This document shows, piece by piece, positions 35,720-46,497 of a DNA stretch of 48,810 nt. Location: assembly GCA_033557835.1 (NCBI GenBank), contig JAWQRO010000206.1, forward strand, positions 1 to 48,810. The letters run 5' to 3'. Numbering within the stretch: position 1 is the stretch's first letter; each line of letters starts with the position of its first letter. Position numbers and translations under genes: made by a program. This stretch comes from Helochares maculicollis (taxonomy: Eukaryota; Arthropoda; Insecta; Coleoptera; Hydrophilidae). The notes beneath the pieces are model-generated. The model worked only from the letters and a program-made list of their open reading frames with translations. It searched no databases and was not told the origin of the DNA.

Positions 35720-36682
35720 GCCAACTGAAAGCAGACGATATGAATTTTAAATACTTTCAGAGGTCTAAGAAGATTGATTCAAAAATCAAGTATTTATGAC
35801 AAAAACTTACATTCAACAAAAATAACAAAGGTTCGTAAGAATTTAACCTGTCATTTCCACTAGGAAGCCGACAAAGTAATGCAAATTATGCTTGGTTTTT
35901 AAAACACAACATAAAATAACTATGATACAAACATTGTACTATACTTTCTATGTATATCGATACAGAAATCTGTAAAAATAAGGTTTTGTGAGGTTATGCT
36001 TCGACAAAAAACCATAATTCGATCAATTATCCTTTTTCGAGCTAAATGCATTGTTCATTAGTTAAGAAAGGATAAAAGATTAATTCGCCTCTTGCTTTGG
36101 CTGTCGTTTTTGTATCTGGTGAAATATGGACGTCTCATTGCAATGGGAGTATATTGGGTTGCATAATATCTAGTAGTAATTGAAAAATATGCCATTGACT
36201 CCACACGAGCTATTATCGATGTTTTAGCTCATATAAAGTCAATTGCTGGTCTCTTGAAATATACGGCACGAATGTATCGATATTTAAAAACAGAATATTA
36301 AAAAATACTGTATTTGCCATATGACCTAACACTACGTAAACATTAAGTTTTATATTAACTGATAGTTTAGAACTAATTACAAGAATTAAAGTTGCTTTTT
36401 CTCTTATCAAATATAGTAGTGAAAACATTGTGTGTCGCTAAGAGCCAGAAAAACATGTACATTTGAGTGTACCTCATTTTTGAATATGTTTTTTAAAAAT
36501 TGGAGACAATTTATGATCATCATACGCTTCAACTCAAGTCACAAAACAGAATTCAGACTTAAAATATAGGAACACTGTGGTTCCGCAGACTCTATGTTTT
36601 AAATTCGTTAAAGACGTATTAAAGCACAACTGTAATATTGCGTTAACTCCTGTCATACTGCAGCTGGATTTTCATATAAATA
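35720..36682. other. intergenic between the IR stop and the TMEM107 start
   Basis: AT-rich; should contain the TMEM107 promoter and the 3' end of the IR gene on its left and right. No gene, element or clear signal recognised. Confidence 0.5.
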
Positions 36683-38569
36683 TTACTTATTTAGTGTCCT
36701 ATTGCAAATTTCCAACACGAACAGCAAAAAAGCAAACGCCAAACCTAACAGTAAAATAAGAAATGTCCCTTTTAAATGATTGATGCCCAAGACTGTGTTT
36801 CGTCCAGCACTGCTTTCGAAACGAATCACCTTCATTTCCTCAACCCATTTCTTAAATAGCCCCGCCTCGAAAAACAAGCAAACGAGCTGATTGATCTTCC
36901 TAAATAGTGGATGCCCTTTTCTGAACTGGAAATTGCCCAGTAGATCGAAAACTACAGAGCTCTTCAATCGCTTAATTCTTGATTTGTAACTCGGAAACAA
37001 ATCGAAAGTGGACATGAAAATGCTCGCAACCACTCTGATATCCCCAGCTATCATTTCCAACCTCTCCGGGCTATTCTTTAGAGTAGGTTTGATCTTTTTC
37101 AGCAGCTTGGCGATGTTAGGATCTACAGAAAAAAATTTCATCATTTCAACACCGTATTTATGGGCCACCACTGAAATTTCTTCCACCTCGTAAACATCTT
37201 CCAAATATTCATAATTGTTGTCCAAATTTTTCGGCTGCGTCAAGAAGCTTATCAGTTTTGCCTGGTATAAATTACCCAAGTTCATTGCGTATACAGTATA
37301 CAAAAGCAGTATTAGCCGCAATAACCCAATTCTAATTTGATAGGGAGACCCAAAGCCGAGCGTCAATGAGTTGACCACTAAGAAACAAACAACCCAATCT
37401 TTAAAGACTTGCACTTTACCCAGTCGTCCCCAGGCCCATAACAAGATATTTAAAGATACGAAAGCTAAAGCGATAAGTGCCCAAATTTCTAAGGTAAAAA
37501 CCATAAGCAGCATTTTTAACCTCATGGCATCTTTAGGCACCTGCATCATCCATGCTGTTTTATCCCAGGAAAAAACATTGGTACAATCGGTGTTTTTCAA
37601 ATTACTTTCTGTTATTATCGTAGCGAAAGCAAAGGAGTCCAAACGTTTTGATTCCAAACTGTTGAAAACATAGGTTTCGTTTGAAAACTTCAGCTGGATT
37701 TCTAAGGGCTCGATTATCAAACTGAGATTCAAAGCGAGCCTTTTGGAAATTAGTATTAGAGGGTCAACTGCAATGCCCTTCATCCCGGCGTTGCTAACAT
37801 AGGGTTCTGATAATATCCGTGATAAAATAGACACTGTAAACTGGCAACCCGAATAATCTTGCCCATAGAACATTTCGTCAAATACGGTATGTTTATTCGT
37901 ATTTACGCCCACTTTGGGCAGCTGAGTGACTCCAAAATGAACTTTAGTGCTATTTTTTTGTTTAGTATAGTCTTTAGTTTGCAGCAGCGCTTTTTTATCG
38001 CATTTGGAAGACTTCCCAAAGGGTGTGCCGGTTACAACTCGAAGTCTTTTGTTCTCAGAATTCATCAAAACGACGGCAAAATTGGTTATATCAATGTTCC
38101 AAAAACTCTTAAAAACTATTTCGTAGCTTTCTAGGTTTGTCGACGTCAGCAACATTACGTTTTTGTTCGATCCTGTAAGGTAGTATCGCAACTTCGTTTG
38201 GGCAATGTTTTCCAAAATATGTGTTAGGTTTATTTTTGGTGCAAAAATCACGTTGGTGCTTCCGTAGAAAATGCTTCTCGCTGAATCCAAAATGGTCTTG
38301 GAGAACGAAAATACGGTTTGCACTGCTCCGGTTTCCCCAATTGGACAATCCAACTCCAAACAAAAATACCCAATCTGCTCTGCTTTCCATGAAGTTTTTT
38401 TTATGAAATTGTAAGCTGCATTTTTAATGAATTCCCAGCCGATAATATCGTCAAAAATCTTTCGAATTTTTAACTTTCCTGTCGATAACTCTTTTGGGAC
38501 AACCATAAATTTACACAAGACTAAATTAGAGAAGATTAAAGTGATTACGATTAATTTCAGCCCTATCAT
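36683..38569 (-). CDS. divergent ionotropic receptor (IR), intronless
   Basis: Single exon, 628 residues, from the ATG at 38569 to TAA at 36683. A signal peptide is visible (MIGLKLIVITLIFSNLVLC). An extracellular region of about 330 residues includes part S1 of the ligand-binding domain. Membrane segment M1 is about 351-377 (FTLEIWALIALAF), the pore loop about 395-408 (VVNSLTLGFG), and M3 about 412-445, ending YQAKLISFLT. This corresponds to the SYTANLAAFLT motif of ionotropic glutamate receptors. S2 follows (HPLFRKIN, FEAGLFKKW) and M4 is at about 601-621. The glutamate-binding residues of true iGluRs are not evident. IRs are ligand-gated cation channels of chemosensory neurons; ligand unknown. 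The C-terminal half resembles the second IR at 46498-48297. Complete, no disruption. Confidence 0.9.
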   Translation of the reverse strand: MIGLKLIVITLIFSNLVLCKFMVVPKELSTGKLKIRKIFDDIIGWEFIKNAAYNFIKKTSWKAEQIGYFCLELDCPIGETGAVQTVFSFSKTILDSARSIFYGSTNVIFAPKINLTHILENIAQTKLRYYLTGSNKNVMLLTSTNLESYEIVFKSFWNIDITNFAVVLMNSENKRLRVVTGTPFGKSSKCDKKALLQTKDYTKQKNSTKVHFGVTQLPKVGVNTNKHTVFDEMFYGQDYSGCQFTVSILSRILSEPYVSNAGMKGIAVDPLILISKRLALNLSLIIEPLEIQLKFSNETYVFNSLESKRLDSFAFATIITESNLKNTDCTNVFSWDKTAWMMQVPKDAMRLKMLLMVFTLEIWALIALAFVSLNILLWAWGRLGKVQVFKDWVVCFLVVNSLTLGFGSPYQIRIGLLRLILLLYTVYAMNLGNLYQAKLISFLTQPKNLDNNYEYLEDVYEVEEISVVAHKYGVEMMKFFSVDPNIAKLLKKIKPTLKNSPERLEMIAGDIRVVASIFMSTFDLFPSYKSRIKRLKSSVVFDLLGNFQFRKGHPLFRKINQLVCLFFEAGLFKKWVEEMKVIRFESSAGRNTVLGINHLKGTFLILLLGLAFAFLLFVLEICNRTLNK

Positions 38570-39199
38570 GGAAAAGTCAGTGGAATCAGCACGGATGAGG
38601 ATATCAGTTTGCAGGATTGCTGTATAATCCCAGATTTAAAATTGATTTCTGCTAATCTAGGACAAGCTGGAAGAATAGTCTATTGAACTTTCATTGCAGT
38701 ATAACGTCATTTTGTTTATATTTAATTATTTATCCTCACTTAGCGCGCCATCAATCATACATATAAATATTTTATATTGACTTTCTCGGTAAGTCGAGGG
38801 GAATAGTTTTATAACTAAAATTTTCTTTGTTAGCCCATTTGCGCAATCAATTTTCCATTGATTGAGTTTCATGCATAAAGAGAATTGATTTGCTATTGAT
38901 TGCTAATATTTTATTAATATATTGTGCTGTTTTAATCCCTGTAGTTGATATAAAAGCACAAAATAATGGAATTAAAACGTTAAATAATATCTGTAGACAA
39001 TGGATAATTACTGTAGGTGCTCATTTGGCCACAAGGGAAATTATAGGCGGTGGATACTCATAAAAGTGTTGTTGTACGCATTTGATAATGAAAATATTCC
39101 ATTCGTTTGATTGATGTATAGACAGATGATTCTAAAAATCGACATTCCTATATAAATATATGTACTATATAAAAGTACTTGCGAATATTAACAATTAAA
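38570..39199. other. upstream region of the IR gene
   Basis: AT-rich sequence between the IR start codon and the end of a LINE. Probably contains the IR promoter. I see no defined motif. Confidence 0.5.
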
Positions 39200-39773
39200 C
39201 AACAAAAATCTAAGCAGAACTTTTATATTAATTATAATGTGTCCTAAATCTATTGGAAGTACTATTTCCGAACTAATATTTTATTTCCAGAGAATTTTAT
39301 GAGCTCGACAAGTCAATACAGATGAAATAATATATAATAATAATTGTAGTAATTTTTTTTGTCTCCCCAAATTACACAACTTAATAGCATAAACATGGAA
39401 GCCGGCCGCTGGCAAACCAATTGGAGCACATGTCAGTTGGTCACGCATAACCCCTGTTCTAGCCTTTTTTAAAATTTATAATCATTTTTTATGGTGCAAT
39501 GTATGGCTCAGTTACCCCACTATCCATCTCCCTCGAAAAGCTTGGCCACTCCCTGATTCACTCCAATAAAATGTAATATACCTACTTCCCTTTCTGAAAC
39601 CTAATTGATGTCCCGGTACTGTGGTATTTTAATCTAAATGCTCTTTGATTGTTATAGTATAAGTTTCTCAAACATTGTTGTAAAAACTGACGCTGATCAG
39701 CTAAAGATCAGAGAATAATTTCGGATTATTAACTTTAGGAAGTGGTGTGGCTGCTGATTCCTTCCAACAGATC
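39200..39773 (-). mobile_element. truncated LINE, same family as the element at 40815-43700 (copy B)
   Basis: 39200-39360 matches 40820-40980 (3' end of the family; shared agcagaacttttatat-like and atataatattttatttcag-like strings). 39530-39773 matches 41880-42230 (shared ctccctgattcact, ctttctgaaacctaattgat, tttcggatt). Most of the reverse transcriptase and the whole endonuclease are missing. Mariner copy e abuts its 5' side. Confidence 0.8.
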
Positions 39774-39775
39774 TA

Positions 39776-40800
39776 CTAAGTTATTCAATAAGTTTTGCAA
39801 TTCACTGTGAGAAACAAGTTTATAGTCGTTCCAATGAGATTCCAATTTATGAATTCCATCTCTGAAGTGAGAATATGAAAGGGTTGCAAAATATGCTTCC
39901 ACATCTGTAATGACCTCATCATTTAATGAAAAACGCTTTTGCAAGTGGCTAGTAAATACGGTGGATGCTCCAATAATTAAAACTTTAACTCATGGATTTT
40001 AGCAATTGTCAAAATGCTCTTGTAACACGGTGTATTGTTTTGATGAAAAAGATTTTTCTTCTGTAAATTATGTCCTTTTTCACGAGTTTTTTCGTTCAGC
40101 TGGTGTAAAAGGTTACAATAATATTCAGAATTTATTGTTTTCCCGGTTTGCAAGTAATCCACAAACAAAATGTTTTTCGCATCCCAAAAACTTGATGCTT
40201 ACACCTTGTTTACTGATTTGACGTTCTCGTCACTCTTTATCCTCTTGATTTGATTCAGGATAATGGTGATAGAGCCAGGTATCATACTTTGCGATGAACT
40301 GACTCACAAAATTCGCTTTATCTTTTCGTACGCTCTAAATGTTGCAGACAAAGTTGCATTCGAATGTGTTTTTATTCTATTGTTAGCAAATGCGGCTTTA
40401 TTCACACAACTTTCTGAAACCCAATACTTCAGTATTATTTCTTACACTGCCCAATCAGATGCCTAGGGCTTCTATTAAATCTTTTTCAGTCACTTGATTA
40501 TTTTTCAATACGATATCCTGTATTTTTCTACGATTTCTGTTATTGCTGTTTTTGACGTGCATCGTTTTCAAGGCTTGTGAGACCACGTTTAAATTCAGCA
40601 ACCCATTTTTGTTCTCTACTAATTAAAAGTAAAGAGGCGTTACATCTTTTCGTTCATAAATGTCCATTGCGTTTAACTATTGTAAACAAAGAATGGATTG
40701 ATAGATTGAAATGAAACTTCACATACGTTCATATGAAGAGTGTATCAACATAAAAAAAATTAGGCTTGTAGCAACGCCCGTTAAGTTATAGACAATCTAG
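39776..40800 (-). mobile_element. mariner element with terminal repeats (copy e), inactive
   Basis: The ends read CTAAGTTATTCAATAAGTTTT (left) and, on the minus strand, CTAGATTGTCTATAACTTAA (right). Both are flanked by TA (39774-39775 and 40801-40802), the mariner target-site duplication. The minus-strand translation includes FVDYLQTGKTINSEYYCNLL, LFHQNNTPCYKS and the end NDEVITDVEAYF, DGIHKLESHWN. The HQDN motif reads HQNN, so the second catalytic aspartate is replaced, and frameshifts break the frame. Element length is about 1.03 kb. The family is distinct from copy d by its terminal repeats. Confidence 0.9.
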
Positions 40801-40814
40801 TATTAATATATAAT

Positions 40815-43700
40815 AACAAGAACCTACGCAGAACTTTTATATGATCCATAATGTGTTAGAAATGCTGTGTGCTATTTCCGATATAATATTTTATTTTCAG
40901 GGAATTTTGAGAGTTCGACAAATCAAAACAGGCGAAATGAAATATAATAATAATATTTATAGTCTTATTTAAAATTTGGACTTTCAATGCTTAAACTCAA
41001 AAGACTTCGACGCTCAATCTGCTCAGGACTGACATTAAATACTTTTGAAATTTGATAGGTGAATGACTTTTTAAATAATTTCAACCTATGTTTAGGAATT
41101 CATGAAACATTTTTAAACCTTCGTTTAATATTGTAAATGTGAGACCTCAATCGAACTTTATTATAAAGATAATGTTGAGTGGCAGTGTTAATGATCCGAT
41201 GATACATACACGCCCCATGCAAGAACCAACGCTGCTTCAAATCCAACCATCCAGGCGATGCTAATGCTGGAGATATATGATGCTTTCAGTCCAAGTTATA
41301 CACAAACGAAAGGCATGAATTCTCAACCTTTTGAATTCCCTTCGCATCAGTAGTAACTAAGCAAAAAGAATAAATAATATATCAGTAATTAAATTTGGAT
41401 AATACGTCGCATAAATAAAGTTTAAGCTTTTGGTTTAGAATGTGTCAATAGAAATATAGCATATGCAGAACTCCACACGTAGATCTGCAGGTATGACATG
41501 TTGACTAAATGTAAAAGCTAAAACCACCAACACATCCAAGATTTTGGCACACTCAGTTCTCATTAATCGATCGTGAAAATGTAAACAAGCTTCAAGCGCA
41601 TTAAAGATCGTGGATGGGATTTCCGGATTTATAAATAATGTTCTTTAGAAAACGAAGCTAATTGCTGAAGGTCAGCATTTACAATATCGTCCTCATCATT
41701 ACTTCCCGCGGACTAAATAAAAAATAAGTTTGCGTATCATCGGTATACATATGAAATTTGCAATGCTGCAATATTGACAAAATCGCTTCCAAGGATGGAA
41801 CCCTGAGGAACACCGGCGATAATATTTAATGATGAAATTAGACTATTGATTCTCACTCTTTTCTTCCCACTAGAAATCCGTCGAAAAGCTTGACTACTCC
41901 CTGATTCACTATGAAAACTGACAAACTTTGAATAATCTATTATATAAGAACCAGTGACGTGAGCACGCCATCATCATTAGATTTAAGGAGCTTAGCAACA
42001 ACGCTCGCCAGTGCGGTAGCAACTTCATATCCCTTTCTGAAACCTAATTGATATTCCGTTGTAATGTTTCTTTTATCTAAACACTCTTTTGGTTGTGATA
42101 AAATAAGTTTTTCAAAAACTTTTGCAAGGACGCATTGAACGCTTATCGGACAAAGATGAATGATTTCGGATTCTTTATTTAAGGAAGACTAGCAACTACT
42201 GATTACTTCCAACAGACGGGAAAAGCAAAATTGGATATAATGATTAATTATATGATGAATATGGAAAATAATCGCCAAACAATGATTTACTAACGCTAGA
42301 GACAAATTGTTGAAGCCAACAGAATTAACTGAAAATAAATTAATAACAAGGTATATTTCTGCCTCTGATAAAAGTATAAAAGTTCTAAATTAACTGATGA
42401 ATTACATTGGACAGTCAAAAATTAATAATTAATGTTATTTGGAGAATAAAGATTGTTTGGGATAGAATTTTTTTATTTTGATTTAATAAATAGGTTTCTT
42501 ATATCCATACACACTTAGTATCCCTATTTAAAATAATGTGCTGAAAGTATGCTCTTTGAACTTGCTTTTTTTTTAAACAAAAGTGGTAAGATTTCCCAGC
42601 TTCTTGTGTCTTGCCTAGTCAACGCCTAGCGCAGTCCTCTGCGACTTATAGAAGACTTTATTTCGTTACTTGATGAGAAGATTTAGATTGTCACAATAGT
42701 GTCGGTGGTGATATAAACGCAACGGAAATATAAGTGGCGTATAGATCGAATAAGAGTAAAAAAATTGTCATTGAGAAAGTTCACCTTGTCGGTCATATCA
42801 TTCAAAAATTATATACTATGGAATGTTTCTTAAATGCTGAAAGAAAAGGTCGGGATTGAAGTTTTTAAAGTCAGGGAAATCTTTAATAATTGGCTTAACG
42901 ATGTCAGCTCCAGTGCCAATTTCACTGAACACTAAGGTGTGATCGGCTGGTATACATAATGAACAGGCATAGTTCTGACATCCACAAGGGTCGCGTCATC
43001 AAATTCAATTACATCAATTAGTGCACCAGAATTAGACGTTATTCTAGTTGTATCTGAAACAATCTGCTTGAGCTTATAAGTAGTAAGCATGTTAAAAAAC
43101 TTTCGTTATTGCTCTGAGGCTTCAAAAATCGTTACTAAAATCTCCCAGACAAGTTGCTCAAAATAATACAAAAACAGACCAAAATCGACTCTCTGATACC
43201 ACAAATATTCTTGAGGTTTTTATTAGTAATAATCCATATCCCAACATGTTCTAAAAATTCATTAATTTCTTCAAGAAAAATAGAGTAGAAAAAATTATCT
43301 TTTGAATAAAATGCCACTCCATCGCTTTTGTCACTTCTTGAAATTTAATGTCAGGACTAATCCAGCTTTCTGTTATCCCTAGATAATCAAATTGATAAAA
43401 TTGTTGTATTGTTTGCAAAATGTGTTATTAGAGATCTGACATTTATATGTCCTATTTTCATTATAATAATACAGGTGTCTAAAAATATAATAGGATATTT
43501 ATTGTTCACGTGAGGTATCTATTATAATAATCTGATGTATTTTGGCAACAATAACGAAGCAAAATGCAAAAAGAGGATCTTCAAAGAGACAAACAGCAGA
43601 AGTCTCCTGCCCTTTCCACCATCCCTACATGTGCCGCTAGCGCACTGCTCCCTATAACCTAACTCCGTGAACAGCCCCAACAAAACAACTATCATGTTTT
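40815..43700 (-). mobile_element. near full-length Jockey/CR1-type LINE, decayed (copy A)
   Basis: On the minus strand the endonuclease frame begins at ATG 43461 (MKIGHINVRSL). It continues through YLGITESWISP, VAFYSKDNFFYSIFLEEIN (43317-43261), LKQIVSDTTRITSNSGALID and MPVHYV. The region before the reverse transcriptase reads SVGFNNLSLALVNHCL. Then come LAKVFEKLILSQ, EYQLGFRKGYEVATAL, VKLFDGFL, GVPQGSILG (41820-41794) and NADLQQLASFSKE. The C-terminal tail includes SFTYQISKVFNVSPEQIE near 41040. The YADD box reads YR.YAN, with a stop. Frameshifts and stops are scattered, so it is inactive. The 3' part matches copy B. Confidence 0.88.
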
Positions 43701-43899
43701 GTGCTGATCTTTTCTAACATTTCAGCATAACTTATAATCACACACCATATATTAGTTTACATTATCAACATAAGGTGAACGCCATATTTGAGATCGTTCT
43801 ATGTTCTTCAGTAGTTTGTCAATATGGGAGATTCGAAACCTGTTAGATGTTGTTTTGATACTTCATTTGCGATACTCTAATTTTGTGTTCCTGGTCATC

Positions 43900-44990
43900 A
43901 TCATTGTTAAATCTTTCAGATCTTTGGGCTATGGCTAACGTCTTATAATATTTTTAAAGTTCTAATTATTGACATGAGCCTCCTATTTTCTGTACTTAAG
44001 AGCTCGTTCTGTGTCCTGGAGGTATGTTTTTTCCATTCCCTCCTGTTCTTGGGTTACTTTTTTTTATCACATTTATGACTTCCTTCATATCATCTCTCAA
44101 TCCCCCCTTTGGTCATCTTCTTCCTTAAGCCACATCAGAATCCAATTTCTTTATCATCTGTTGGTTTTCGTCTCATAAGGTTATTCTCCACTCTGTGACA
44201 TACAGCGCCCAATATTGCTATCAAAACAATTTTCATTACTGTTTTTAAGTTTTGCTATTCTCTTTCGCTGTGATTTCTATTGCATACGTATTGGTTAGCT
44301 TTATTAAAGTCTTGAGGATCTTCATTTTAGTGATCTTAATTATAGTATTGCTTTTCAGTAGTGACGTATTTCCCCCTTTTATGATTCTCTGTGCAGCCGT
44401 CTTTTTTTCCATTACTGCCTATTATTATCCTTAGGTAGATGAATTCTTCAAACTTATGATTCTGTTTGCAGGTAGTCTCGCCTAATAGTTTCAGTGCTTC
44501 TTACTGTTATGTATTTTGCTTTGGCTCGTTGAAGTCCATAGCCAGCTATCGTACATCCTTTTCCAATCATTCTAGGGTTAGGGTCATTTCTTTTTTGTGT
44601 TTACAATTATTGTGACATCGCTTACATAGCCCATTAATTGCAAACATCAAGCACTATATTCATTTTGTCCAATCCCTCTTTTGTATATCTGATCCCTTCA
44701 TTTTGGAACAATCTATATTGAGCGTAACCATGAGCTGTGACCGGCTCTGATGATTTCACGTTCTAACCCTTTGCTTACTTTGCTTTTTAATTTCGCTTCT
44801 GTAGATTTATTGAAAGCTGTAGAGTTAAGCTAAGTTGGCTCTTCATTTGTTGCTTCATTTTGAGTAACTCGTGTAATCGCTGATAAAACTTAAGCTTGTA
44901 GTTGATTTTATGTTGCTTAAAAGTTTTAAATATTCGTGATTGCTTTTCATAATTTAGTCGATTTACATTAATGACTTTTTGGAACATAAC
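43900..44990 (-). mobile_element. decayed LINE reverse transcriptase fragment, different family
   Basis: Minus-strand translation gives KVSKGLEREII (where intact elements have GLRQGD), GYVSDVTIIVNTKK (YADDI block, decayed), GYGLQRAKAKYITVRSTE, FIYLRIIIGSNGKKDGC and KMKILKTLIKLTNTYA. This order is that of the palm and thumb of a LINE reverse transcriptase, of the same general type as the remnant at 13605-14940. Ends are not defined. Confidence 0.65.
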
Positions 44991-45179
44991 ATATATGTCT
45001 TGTTTTTTAAGGAAGAATACACATAATAGGTTTCTATTACAAAATTTATCTCTCCACTTAGACCTTTTTCATTACATTTATGGAAAACAAACAAACAGGT
45101 TTCTCTTGATTTGAAGGACAATTCTTGAAGCTTAATTTTGATATCGGCAGTATTTTAAGTTCCCATATTTTATTCAATA

Positions 45180-45830
45180 TATATTATGGGAAAGGTATTG
45201 CGACCAAGCATTCGACCTCAAAATTTGGCAGATCTTCATGTTTTGAGAGTTCCTGTATTCAGTTTGACCATTTTTGGTATGGTGCTTGAATGTGAGTGTG
45301 TATGTAAACACGAATTTAGAATATTTAAGATGGGGCGCAAAATCGTAGATCTGTATCAACTTTTGAGGCATAATAGACCTCCGAAAGTATTTGTTTGCCT
45401 ACACAGTTTTATATTTTTTATCAAATAAACTAGTCGCTTAATAGAAATATTAAGTTGAGATTTTGTACACGTGTTACAACCACAAAAATGATAGGTACAA
45501 ATTTTGAATATGTTCAGAGCACCGCAAGTACTATTTTTAAATTTTGAATATTCCATATTTAGTAGACCTAAGAATAAAGATTATTACAAAATTATTGCAA
45601 AATGGGAAACGTTATACAATTAGCCCTAACGGATAGTTCTGTGTAAATTGTAAAACCGGAAGTGGAACTTTACCTGCATTCATTTGATTTAATTTATATT
45701 TTAAAATTGGCCATTATAGAAATACTTGACAAATATTTGATATTAGAGACTACTCGAAAGTCTAATTTTAAATTTTTTTAAATACAAGAAGTTGCACATT
45801 ACCTAAATTTATATGTGAGATATGAGTGAT
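45180..45830 (+). repeat. unclassified dispersed repeat, short copy
   Basis: Matches blocks of 25540-27300 in order: tgaccatttttggtat, tgtatgtaaacacgaattta, atctgtatcaacttttgagg, gagattttgtacac, ggaactttacctgcattcat, attttaaaattgg, gcacattacc. It lacks the tRNA-like segment and duplicated part of the long copy. Open frames over it (45186-45428, 45174-45371) are on both strands and short, so it is not treated as coding. Confidence 0.6.
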
Positions 45831-46497
45831 TGCACAAACGTACAGATTTGCATCCATTAGAAAATACATTCAGATGTAATGTACACGTTTTACTGGCTGT
45901 CACTGACACAGAATGGCTTTATTACTATAATTAATTCTTGACGACCGATCTTGACGGTGTTGAGAGTAAGCAATATCAATGCTCGTAATTGATTCCAAAG
46001 TATCAGTGAAATTAAAAGTAGCATTTAAGCATATTGTTAAATCATATGGCAAATACGGTAACTCCTTAATATTCAGTTTTTAAATCAAAGCATATCAATG
46101 CGATAATTTTATTGTATGTGAGATTAAGAAGTTTGTTTATAATGTAACTGTGCCTTTAATATTGCTTCTTTTCGTCATTAAATATGTTAAATTATTGATT
46201 TTCAAAATCTAAATGACCAATTTTTCATAGCAGAGCGCATACATAAAAATAGATTTGGTTTTATTTAATGTAGTCGATTCCATTTATCCATCAGGAAATA
46301 CTGGTAATATTCTATAGTAGTTGCTTATTATTTAATAGCTACGTACATATTTTATTACTAAAAAAATATTGAACACAAATAGAAGTTATTATAGCTATTA
46401 ATTAAATATAAATGAGCTGTATGGTCGCATATAGAACAATTTAATTAGTTCTGGGCACATACATACGTAAGTAAAATAAAAATAGAGTTCAAATGAA
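45831..46497. other. upstream region of the second IR gene
   Basis: AT-rich. It probably contains the IR promoter. A seven-codon ATG frame at 46493-46516 overlaps the IR start in another frame. Nothing else recognised. Confidence 0.5.

Noticed and set aside
37008..38406. Several plus-strand open frames across 37008-38406
   Set aside because: All are opposite the ionotropic receptor exon, with low complexity and no domain.
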